Below are positions 45,500 through 52,234 of a DNA stretch of 53,365 bases, one piece after another. Position 1 is the stretch's first letter. Each line of letters starts with the position of its first letter. The DNA is taken from contig JAFZUS010000100.1 in the NCBI GenBank assembly GCA_017618275.1, forward strand, positions 1 through 53,365, written 5' to 3'. Under the pieces are notes generated by a model. That model made no database searches. It saw only the letters and a program-made list of their open reading frames with translations, and was not told where the DNA came from. Source of the stretch: Prevotella sp. Lineage in GTDB: Bacteria > Bacteroidota > Bacteroidia > Bacteroidales > Bacteroidaceae. The position numbers and the translations under genes are program-made.

Positions 45500-46936
45500 T
45501 TATAATCGCTGTAATAACTCTATGAGAACTTTCCAGATATCTTCTACGGTTGAGAGTTCGACACGTTCACTTGTTGAGTGAGGTTCAACGATACGAGGAC
45601 CGATACTGGCAATCTGAATGCCAGGATAGTGCTGCACAAAGAATCCTGCTTCGAGTACAAAGTGCATAGCCACCATACGCGGACGCCAGCCAAGCATATC
45701 CTGGAACGTGTTGCTGACCAGTTGCAGGAACGGCGACTGCTGATTCTCCTGCCAAGCAGGAGCCGACATCACCACCTCGGATTTGGCACCTTGCTGCTTG
45801 AAGGTGTCGGCAATCTGTCTGCTCAGTGCTGCCATATCGTCATCAATGAAACTGCGGGTGTGGGTAGACACAAAGATGTGGTCTTCGGCAGTTGTGATAC
45901 GTCCTACGTTATTTGATGTCTCTACTGTGCCGGGCATCACCTCACTCATCTTTACCACACCCTGCGGCACCTCATCAAGACAATATTGCAGAGTCATCCT
46001 GGTATTGATGGGGATAATCGTATCTGGTTTGTCGCACACCTCCACACTAAAGGCTATTTTGGGGTCGGTATCTCCATATTCTTTGCGTAGCCATTTGTTG
46101 AGCATATCATGCATAGTCAACTTGTTCTCAACGGAAAAATCCGGTCCAATGCCGATAATAATTTCTCCCTTCGAGGCAATCGAGGCGTTGGCTTCGCCTA
46201 TTTCAATGTTGGCAATGTCGATGCCATCTGTGTGATTGGTAATAGCAAGGTAACGCGCTGCAGCGGTAACAGCACTACAACGCCCTTTGTTGATGTCAAC
46301 ACCAGAGTGCCCGCCCAATCCGCCATCTATACGGATGCGAAACCAACTTTTGTCTTTGGGTGCAGGTTCGCGCTTCATGGGTATGCGGTGGAACTGCAAG
46401 CAGGCGCCTGCGGCTCCTGTAGTGATGGTGTCGTAGTCTTCAGAGTCGAGGTTGATGACTTTTCGGCCCTTCAGGAAGTCCTTGCTCAGTTGTGAGGCCC
46501 CCGACATGCCGTCTTCTTCATTCGTTGTGGTGATGACTTCCAGAGCCGGATGCTCGATTCTGTCGTCTTCGAGTACTGCTAGTGCCATCGACAGGCCTAT
46601 GCCGTTATCGGCTCCAAGCGATGTGCCCCGAGCCCGCATCCAGCCATTCTCTATGTAGGGTTCAATAGGAGTGTTCAAAGGATCGCTCATGCCCACACAC
46701 ACCATATCCATGTGGTTCAGCAGCACAATGGGTTCATGCCCTTCATATCCTTTGCTGGCTGGCTTACGTATCACCACGCAGTTCTCTTTGTCGCGTTCAT
46801 ACGCTAAGTTCAGACGTTCTGCAAACTGGCACAGAAAGTCGGCCACTCGTTCCTCATGATGTGAAGGACGCGGTATTTTATTCAGTTCACTAAAGATGTT
46901 GAATACTCGTTCTGTAGTAATCATCTGTTTGTTCAT
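45500..46936 (-). CDS. pepD: PepD-type (M20C) aminoacyl-histidine dipeptidase, copy 1
   Basis: 478 residues. M20 metal-binding features are clear: LLNHMDMVC (first His and Asp), GADNGIGLSMALAVL (bridging Asp), TTNEEDGMSGA (catalytic Glu pair), NLDSED and the late His in PHSTSERVELS. The middle lid domain and the RPSHHEERVADFL N-terminus are typical of the cytosolic non-specific dipeptidase. It hydrolyses dipeptides in the cytoplasm, useful for peptide-fermenting bacteria. A second paralogue lies at 50204-51661 with the DUF349 and corA genes between them; the two differ considerably. Confidence 0.93.
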   Translation of the reverse strand: MNKQMITTERVFNIFSELNKIPRPSHHEERVADFLCQFAERLNLAYERDKENCVVIRKPASKGYEGHEPIVLLNHMDMVCVGMSDPLNTPIEPYIENGWMRARGTSLGADNGIGLSMALAVLEDDRIEHPALEVITTTNEEDGMSGASQLSKDFLKGRKVINLDSEDYDTITTGAAGACLQFHRIPMKREPAPKDKSWFRIRIDGGLGGHSGVDINKGRCSAVTAAARYLAITNHTDGIDIANIEIGEANASIASKGEIIIGIGPDFSVENKLTMHDMLNKWLRKEYGDTDPKIAFSVEVCDKPDTIIPINTRMTLQYCLDEVPQGVVKMSEVMPGTVETSNNVGRITTAEDHIFVSTHTRSFIDDDMAALSRQIADTFKQQGAKSEVVMSAPAWQENQQSPFLQLVSNTFQDMLGWRPRMVAMHFVLEAGFFVQHYPGIQIASIGPRIVEPHSTSERVELSTVEDIWKVLIELLQRL

Positions 46937-46964
46937 ATTTGATAAAAGATGTGAGTTGAGAATG

Positions 46965-46992
46965 AAGAATCCCGCAGATTAGCGGGATTCTT
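46965..46992 (-). terminator. Hairpin after the DUF349 gene
   Basis: AAGAATCCCGC (46965-46975) pairs with GCGGGATTCTT (46982-46992), a perfect 11-bp stem just after the leftward DUF349 stop. The T-run is short. Confidence 0.7.
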
Positions 46993-46996
46993 GGTC

Positions 46997-48853
46997 TTAT
47001 TTGTTCTCAGCGTCGATGGCCTTGATTTTCTCGCGAACCAGGTTCATCTCGTCTTTCAGTTTCTGTACCTTGCGGTTCATCTCGTCGATGAGGCTGTTGC
47101 CTTTCTTACTGCTGGCATTGAGGAAACCGAGGTTGTTCTCGTAGGTCTGAACTTCCTGCTTGATGGCCTCGTACTGACGGAACAGTCGGGCACGCTCGTT
47201 GTCAAGGGCATTCTCTCCGCGCTCTGCCACTTGCTTCAGGTTCTGCTTGAAGTTGGTCAGGCGTTTCTTGGCCACACTGATATTCAGTTCCTTATAGAGT
47301 TTGTCGAGTACGGCATGATATTCCTCATATACCTTGTCTTTTTCCTTGAAAGGAACATGACCGATGGCCTGGTATTCCTCCACGAGTTGCTGTACCTTCT
47401 CCTGGATATTCTCTCCGGCTTCTTCGGCGACGGCTTTCAGTCTCTCGATGACATCACGCTTCTTCTCAAGGTTGGTGTGCTCCTCGCCGCGCTGACCAGC
47501 ACCAGCGGCATTGCGGGCCTCGAAGAACTTGTTACACGTACTGAGGAACTCCTCCCACAACTGGTCACCGAGTTTCTTGGGCACCATACCGATGGTCTTC
47601 CACTCTTTCTGGAGGGCAATCAACTTGTCGCTGGTTGACTTCCAGTCAGTAGAATCTTGCAGGGCCTTGGCTTTCTCAATCAGGGCGCGCTTCTTCTCGG
47701 CATTCTCCTTGAAGGTATCCTTGAGGCCCTTGAAGTACTGGGCCTTGCGACCAAAGAAGTCATCGCAGGCGGCACGGAAACGCTCAAAAATCTTCACGTT
47801 CATCTTCTGGGGAGCGAAACCGATGGTTTTCCATTCTGCCTGAACGTCAATAATCTCCTTGGTATGCTTCTCCCAATCGTTACTGCCTTTGTTCTCCTCG
47901 GCGGCAATAGCCTCCACCTTTTCGCAGAGGGCAGTCTTGCGGGCCAGATTGTCTTCCTCCTTGGCACGGATGCCCTCGAAGTGCTGCTGATGACGCTTGT
48001 TGATGACAGTAGAGGCTGCTTTGAAGCGGTTCCATATCTCCTCGCGCAAATCCTTGTTGACAGGACCGATCTCGCGGTATTCTGCGTGGAGTTTCTGCAA
48101 CTGGTGGAAGGCACTGATGACATCCGTCTCGTCGGCCAGACGCTCAGCAGCCTCGCAGAGTTTGGTCTTCAATTCAAGATTCTTCTTGAAGTCGTATTCG
48201 CGGGCCTCGCTGTTCAGTTTCAGGAGGTCGTAGAACTGCTCCACGTAGAGTTGGTAGTTACGCCAGAGTTCACTGGCTTTCTCTGCCGGTACGTTCTTGA
48301 TTTCCTTCCACTCAGCCTGCAGGGCCTTGAACTCCTGATAGGCTTTGTTAGCCTCTTCAGGCGAGGTGATCATCGCCTTGATTTTCTCAATGATGGCAAG
48401 TTTCTTCTCTAGGTTCTCCTGTTTCTCGGCCTCTTGCTCCTTGAAAAGTTTGGCACGCTTCTCTTTGATGATGCCCATCTCGGCCTTGAATACTTCTTCA
48501 TCCTCATCAGGGGTAATCTGGTAGGCATCGGGATCACCGCCTCCGTCAAGGTAGGCCTTGAGGTCGGCTTCACGCTCGGCAAAGTGCAGTTTGTAGAAAA
48601 CAGTCTTCAGATAGTCGATCTCTTCCTTCTGAAGAGGCTCGTCGCCATGGGCAATGTCCTTGATACGGTCAATCACCTCCTTCTTGGTTTCGTAGACCTT
48701 CTGGGGCTGTTCTTCTTCTGCCGGAGCCACTGGTTCCTCTTCTGGAACTTCTGGCTCTTTGGCTTCTGGGGTTTCTACTTCAGGAGCAGCGGCTGCCTGG
48801 ATAACTTCTTCTTTTACCTCCTCTTGGAGGATGTTGTCTTGAGAGTCCATCAT
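46997..48853 (-). CDS. DUF349 repeat coiled-coil protein
   Basis: 618 residues; ATG codons at 48853 and 48850 are both possible. The N-terminal about 60 residues are Glu/Pro/Ala-rich (PEVPEEEPVAPAEEEQP). The rest is nearly all helical and contains multiple DUF349 units, visible as repeated KxxW/xxIGxVP/AxxK blocks (for example LQKEWKTIGMVPKKLGDQLWEEF and VQAEWKTIGFAPQKMNVKIFERF). No catalytic motif is seen. DUF349 proteins are conserved in Bacteroidetes; the function is not settled. A -7 element TAATTTTG lies upstream at 48900-48907. Confidence 0.88.
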   Translation of the reverse strand: MMDSQDNILQEEVKEEVIQAAAAPEVETPEAKEPEVPEEEPVAPAEEEQPQKVYETKKEVIDRIKDIAHGDEPLQKEEIDYLKTVFYKLHFAEREADLKAYLDGGGDPDAYQITPDEDEEVFKAEMGIIKEKRAKLFKEQEAEKQENLEKKLAIIEKIKAMITSPEEANKAYQEFKALQAEWKEIKNVPAEKASELWRNYQLYVEQFYDLLKLNSEAREYDFKKNLELKTKLCEAAERLADETDVISAFHQLQKLHAEYREIGPVNKDLREEIWNRFKAASTVINKRHQQHFEGIRAKEEDNLARKTALCEKVEAIAAEENKGSNDWEKHTKEIIDVQAEWKTIGFAPQKMNVKIFERFRAACDDFFGRKAQYFKGLKDTFKENAEKKRALIEKAKALQDSTDWKSTSDKLIALQKEWKTIGMVPKKLGDQLWEEFLSTCNKFFEARNAAGAGQRGEEHTNLEKKRDVIERLKAVAEEAGENIQEKVQQLVEEYQAIGHVPFKEKDKVYEEYHAVLDKLYKELNISVAKKRLTNFKQNLKQVAERGENALDNERARLFRQYEAIKQEVQTYENNLGFLNASSKKGNSLIDEMNRKVQKLKDEMNLVREKIKAIDAENK

Positions 48854-48899
48854 TTAACTTTTTTAGTTACTGACTTAAGTTGGTTCACACAATATTTCG

Positions 48900-48907
48900 C
48901 AAAATTA
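48900..48907 (-). promoter_or_regulatory. -7 element (TAATTTTG) for the DUF349 gene
   Basis: The complement strand reads TAATTTTG about 46 nt before the ATG. No clear -33 box. Confidence 0.5.
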
Positions 48908-48951
48908 GATATATTTTTCGAAACGGCCTAACAATTAACATTCTTTATGAG

Positions 48952-49878
48952 TTAAACGAGCCTTTTATGACGGAAGAACCACCAACATAGGCCAGAAACA
49001 CAGATGGAAAGGATGATGGCGATGATGAAGCCCCAAGGCTTAGATTCCATACCGTTGACGAGATTCATACCGAACATCGAGGTGATGAGCGTGGGAATCA
49101 TCATGATGATGGTGACAGACGTCAGCGTACGCATCACCGTGTTCATGTTGTTGTTGATGATACTCTGATAGGTGTCCATCGTCGACTCCAGAATGTTGGA
49201 GTAGATGAGGGTGGTTTCGCGGGCCTGTGTCATCTCGATGTTGACATCCTCAATCAAGTCAGCATCCAATTCGTCGATCTGCAACTTGAACTTCAGTTTC
49301 GACAACAGCGTCTCGTTGCCTCGGATAGAAGTCTGGAAGTAGGTGAGTGAGTCCTGCAGACGGCTGAGGCCGATCAGGCTCTCATTGTTCACTTCCTTAT
49401 CGAGGTTGCGCTTGGCCTTGTCGACGAGCATGGAGATCTGCTTCAGGCGCTTCAGGTACCAGACGGCACTGGAGAGGAAGATGCGGAAGATCATGTCGAC
49501 ATGGTCAGTGAACCCCTCGCCGCGCTTCTGTTGGAAAGAGACGAAATCGATCATCATATTGGTCTCGTAGAAGCAGACGGTGATGGTAACGTCGCGTTTG
49601 TGGATGATACCAAGCGGCACGGTGGTATAGGGTGTCCTCGACCGGATCTCCTTGACGTAGGGGATACGGAGGATGATGAGCATCCAGCCGTCGTCGTACT
49701 CATAACGGGCACGCTCGTCGGTATCGCTGATGTCCGACATGAAGTAGTCGGGAATGTTGAACTTCTCTTCGAGTTCGCGCTGGTCGTCTTCGGTGGGGCA
49801 TGTCACCTGTATCCAGCAATTAGGCTGCCACTCTGAGAGTTGGGTCAGTCCGCCTTGGGTGTTCCAGAATGTCTTCAT
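48952..49878 (-). CDS. corA: CorA-family magnesium/divalent-cation transporter
   Basis: 308 residues. An N-terminal cytoplasmic domain and a long helix are followed by two C-terminal membrane helices. The family hallmark GMN is present in TSMFGMNLVNGMESK (about 266-280). CorA pentamers admit Mg2+. The start at 49878 is preceded by a leader of about 150 nt from the promoter at 50035-50068, with two overlapping short reading frames and a TGCATAAT repeat. Confidence 0.95.
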   Translation of the reverse strand: MKTFWNTQGGLTQLSEWQPNCWIQVTCPTEDDQRELEEKFNIPDYFMSDISDTDERARYEYDDGWMLIILRIPYVKEIRSRTPYTTVPLGIIHKRDVTITVCFYETNMMIDFVSFQQKRGEGFTDHVDMIFRIFLSSAVWYLKRLKQISMLVDKAKRNLDKEVNNESLIGLSRLQDSLTYFQTSIRGNETLLSKLKFKLQIDELDADLIEDVNIEMTQARETTLIYSNILESTMDTYQSIINNNMNTVMRTLTSVTIIMMIPTLITSMFGMNLVNGMESKPWGFIIAIILSICVSGLCWWFFRHKRLV

Positions 49879-49895
49879 TTTGCTAATCCTGTTTT

Positions 49896-49930
49896 AATGC
49901 ATAATTCACAATGCATAATGCATAATTAAG
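49896..49930. repeat. TGCATAAT-type repeats in the corA leader
   Basis: Imperfect ATGCATAAT/TTCACA units (8-10 nt, partly palindromic through TGCA) lie 18-52 nt before the corA start. Confidence 0.6.
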
Positions 49931-49941
49931 CGGCAAAGGGA

Positions 49942-49971
49942 TTAGCAGCCTTGCTCGCCATCCCCCGCCAT
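49942..49971 (-). CDS. Possible second corA leader peptide (MAGDGEQGC)
   Basis: A 9-codon frame whose ATG overlaps the stop of the first leader peptide (TAATG). It ends 63 nt before corA. Evidence is positional only. Confidence 0.3.
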   Translation of the reverse strand: MAGDGEQGC

Positions 49972-50006
49972 TACAAATCGTAATTGTCCGCCGGGTAATC
50001 GTCCAT
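49971..50006 (-). CDS. Possible corA leader peptide (MDDYPADNYDL)
   Basis: An 11-codon frame beginning about 25-30 nt after the predicted corA transcription start. Four of the 11 residues are Asp and one is Pro. Acidic and proline-rich leader peptides are known to destabilise ribosomes at low Mg2+ in the enteric mgtA leader, so a Mg2+-sensing role is conceivable. It is coupled by TAATG to a second small frame. There is no independent support for translation. Confidence 0.4.
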   Translation of the reverse strand: MDDYPADNYDL

Positions 50007-50034
50007 ATTTTTGTTACTAATTTGGTTTATCGGG

Positions 50035-50068
50035 TGCAAAGATAATAAAAAAATGCAGATTTGGCAAA
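50035..50068 (-). promoter_or_regulatory. Promoter of corA
   Basis: On the complement strand: TTTG at 50068-50065, 20-nt spacer, TATCTTTGCA at 50044-50035. The -33 box lies in the loop of the upstream terminator hairpin. Confidence 0.75.
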
Positions 50069-50088
50069 TAAATCTGCATTTTTTTTTC
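50051..50088. terminator. Bidirectional terminator hairpin between pepD and corA
   Basis: AAATGCAGATTT (50051-50062) pairs with AAATCTGCATTT, with T-runs on both strands. It would end leftward transcripts from pepD copy 2 before the corA promoter. Together with the 112-nt element and the corA leader it fills the 325-nt gap 49879-50203. Confidence 0.85.
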
Positions 50089-50199
50089 GTGGAGTGTGGA
50101 GTGAGGAGTGTGGAGTGAGATTACCTTGCAATGAATTATCAGTTGCAGAATTTATAGCAGAACTATTCTCACTCCTCACTTCCCACTCCTCACTCCTCG
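50088..50199. mobile_element. 112-nt inverted-repeat element, copy A (MITE-like)
   Basis: CG-ended element of exactly 112 nt. The left arm is built of GGAGTGT/GGAGTGA 7-nt units, the right arm of the complementary CACTCC units; the inner borders are GAGTGAGATTAC and GCAGAACTATTCTC. It is about 80% identical by eye to copy B (52992-53103), with divergence concentrated in the central 27 nt. It sits between the pepD copy 2 stop and the terminator. A 77-residue frame read through it is not a gene. Confidence 0.85.
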
Positions 50200-50203
50200 A
50201 TAA

Positions 50204-51661
50204 CTATTTCTCCGGGATATCCTCAAGCGTCTTCTTCAGGAGTGTCCAGAAGGGCTCGACAGTCTTGATGAGGGCGCGCTCCGTGGTGGTGTGAGGCGAC
50301 TTCATCGTGGGACCGAAACTGACCACGTCGAGGTGCGGATACTTGCCGAGGATGATGGAACACTCCAGTCCGGCATGGTCTACCTGGATGATGCCGTCCT
50401 CGCCAAAGAGATCCTTGTATTCCTTCAGCAACAGGTGCAGGATAGGGGACTCTGGATTGGGGTCCCAGCCGCCATACGAGCCGGCAGTCTCTACCTTCAT
50501 GCCTGCCATATTGAAACAACTCTCCAAGGTTTTCACAATGTAGTCTTTCATATCCTCGCGACTGGAGCGGGCCAGGATCTGCAACGAAGCCTTACCACCT
50601 CCGATATTGATAATGGCGAGGTTTGAAGAGGTCTCGACGACACTGGGGTAGGAGGGGATCATACGGATGACACCGTCGTGACAGCCGTAGATGGCATTGA
50701 TGAGGTTGTCCTGAATCTCAACAGGCACCTCCATCTTTGGCGTTTCTACATCCTCGCAGATCACTTCGATACCGCTTTCGATGCCTTTATACTCGTCGGT
50801 GAAATCCTCGAGCCAGTCTTGGGCGAGTTCTTTCAGGAGGGCGACATTGTCTTTCGGTAACGTCAGTACTGCCTCTGCCTTGAAGGGGATGGCGTTACGC
50901 ATGTTGCCACCCTGCCAGGATGCCAAGCGGGCCTCACATTCCTCGATGGCCTCACGGACTAAACGGACTAACAACTTATTGGCATTGCCACGTCCTTCGT
51001 GGATCTCCAGTCCGGAGTGTCCGCCGCGCAGTCCTTTTACCGTCACCTTCACAGCAGCATCCTCTGGATCGGTCTCTGCTTCCTGATAGTCTAAGGTGGC
51101 AGTCACGTCGATACCTCCGGCTGAGCCGATGACGAACTTGCCCCAGTGTTCAGAGTCGAGGTTCATCAGGATATCGCCATTGAGTTCGCCTGCGGGCAGG
51201 GCATTGGCACCAAACATGCCTGTCTCTTCATCGGCAGTGATGAGGGCTTCGATAGGACCGTGCTTCAAGGTCTTATCCTCCATGATAGACATGATGGAAG
51301 CGACACCCAGGCCATTGTCGGCACCGAGGGTTGTCCCCTTGGCCTTCACCCACTCGCCGTCAATCCAAGGTTGGATGGGATCAGTCTCGAAGTTATGGGT
51401 ACTCTCGGGTGTCTTCTGTGGCACCATGTCCATGTGTGCCTGCAGGATCACCCCCTTTTTCTTCTCCATTCCTGGAGAGGCGGGCTTACGCATCACGATG
51501 TTGTCGGCAGGATCCTTGAAGGCCTCGACACCCGCCTGTTTGGCAAAGTCGAGCAGGAACTGCTGGATTTTCTCTAAATGTCCGCTGGGGCGCGGTACTT
51601 GTGTCAGTGCATAGAAGTTCTTCCAGATGCACGCTGGGTTTAAGTTTTGAATTTCGTTCAT
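50204..51661 (-). CDS. pepD: PepD-type (M20C) aminoacyl-histidine dipeptidase, copy 2
   Basis: 485 residues. Metal and catalytic motifs: LQAHMDMVPQK, LGADNGLGVASIM, TADEETGMFGA, NLDSEHWG and SPHTTTERALIKTVEPFW. It is closer to the standard PepD consensus than the copy at 45500-46936. It hydrolyses dipeptides such as Xaa-His in the cytoplasm. The gene follows the four-helix-bundle element; the left arm of that element lies 16 nt before its start codon, so the element probably supplies or interrupts its upstream region. The copy A element sits 4 nt beyond its stop. Confidence 0.95.
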   Translation of the reverse strand: MNEIQNLNPACIWKNFYALTQVPRPSGHLEKIQQFLLDFAKQAGVEAFKDPADNIVMRKPASPGMEKKKGVILQAHMDMVPQKTPESTHNFETDPIQPWIDGEWVKAKGTTLGADNGLGVASIMSIMEDKTLKHGPIEALITADEETGMFGANALPAGELNGDILMNLDSEHWGKFVIGSAGGIDVTATLDYQEAETDPEDAAVKVTVKGLRGGHSGLEIHEGRGNANKLLVRLVREAIEECEARLASWQGGNMRNAIPFKAEAVLTLPKDNVALLKELAQDWLEDFTDEYKGIESGIEVICEDVETPKMEVPVEIQDNLINAIYGCHDGVIRMIPSYPSVVETSSNLAIINIGGGKASLQILARSSREDMKDYIVKTLESCFNMAGMKVETAGSYGGWDPNPESPILHLLLKEYKDLFGEDGIIQVDHAGLECSIILGKYPHLDVVSFGPTMKSPHTTTERALIKTVEPFWTLLKKTLEDIPEK

Positions 51662-51732
51662 AGATTTTTGTTTTTTTGAGGAGTGAGGAGTGTGGAGTGT
51701 GGAGTGAGAATACTCCAGTCCTTAAAATTCGA

Positions 51733-52113
51733 TCACCCTTGATTAATATTTAATTTATCGTTTAATGATTTTCTAAGTCCAGACATAACTCTTCCAAGTC
51801 TATCAGATATTTCTTCAGCATTTTGCAGTTCTTCCAATGTAATATATCCAAGAGATTCTGAAATGTCCAATTGACATAATGCTTCTGTCATCGATGCGTA
51901 GGAAATCTCAAGGAAATGTACTCTTTCTTTAATTGCCATGCGCCCCATCCCCTCTGCGATATTGGATGGTACAGAGACTGTTGCTCTTCTAAGTTGGTCG
52001 CATAGTGCATATTGCTCGAAAGGAGGAAATTTCCTAATTAAAGAATAAACATAGATAGTAAATTCCTTCGCGATTTTATACGCATCAAGTTTTTTGTAAT
52101 AGAAATCGTTCAT
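51733..52113 (-). CDS. Four-helix-bundle protein of the IVP/S23 family
   Basis: 126 residues from the ATG at 52113, preceded by AAAGAG; an extension to 52173 runs into the inverted repeat and is rejected. The family pattern is clear: YYKKLDAYKIAKEFTIYVYSLIRKFPPFEQYALCDQLRRATVSVPSNIAEGMGR (about 5-58), then helices ending in KSLNDKLN. The family was first seen in intervening sequences of 23S rRNA and includes the Avd accessory proteins of diversity-generating retroelements; it binds nucleic acid through a basic surface. A+T-richer than its neighbours. The setting inside inverted repeats suggests that it acts on the element or its RNA. Confidence 0.88.
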   Translation of the reverse strand: MNDFYYKKLDAYKIAKEFTIYVYSLIRKFPPFEQYALCDQLRRATVSVPSNIAEGMGRMAIKERVHFLEISYASMTEALCQLDISESLGYITLEELQNAEEISDRLGRVMSGLRKSLNDKLNINQG

Positions 52114-52150
52114 CTCTTTATCATTAATTATCTTTAGCAACACTATTCTC

Positions 52151-52234
52151 ACTCCACACTCCTCACTCCACACTCCTCACTCCACACTCCTCACTCCACA
52201 CTCCTCACTCCACACTCCTCACTCCACACTCCTC
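52151..52234. repeat. Six perfect 14-nt tandem repeats (ACTCCACACTCCTC)
   Basis: Units begin at 52151, 52165, 52179, 52193, 52207 and 52221, with a partial copy to 52242. The array forms the right arm of the IVP element and its last third encodes the C-terminus of the flippase-like protein. The unit length is not a multiple of three. Confidence 0.95.

Noticed and set aside
50061-50294. 77-residue reading frame through element copy A
   Set aside because: It begins in a terminator hairpin and consists of translated repeat arms plus antisense pepD sequence.
51733-52113. Diversity-generating retroelement (IVP as Avd)
   Set aside because: There is no reverse transcriptase, template repeat or variable repeat in the window, so only the shared fold remains.
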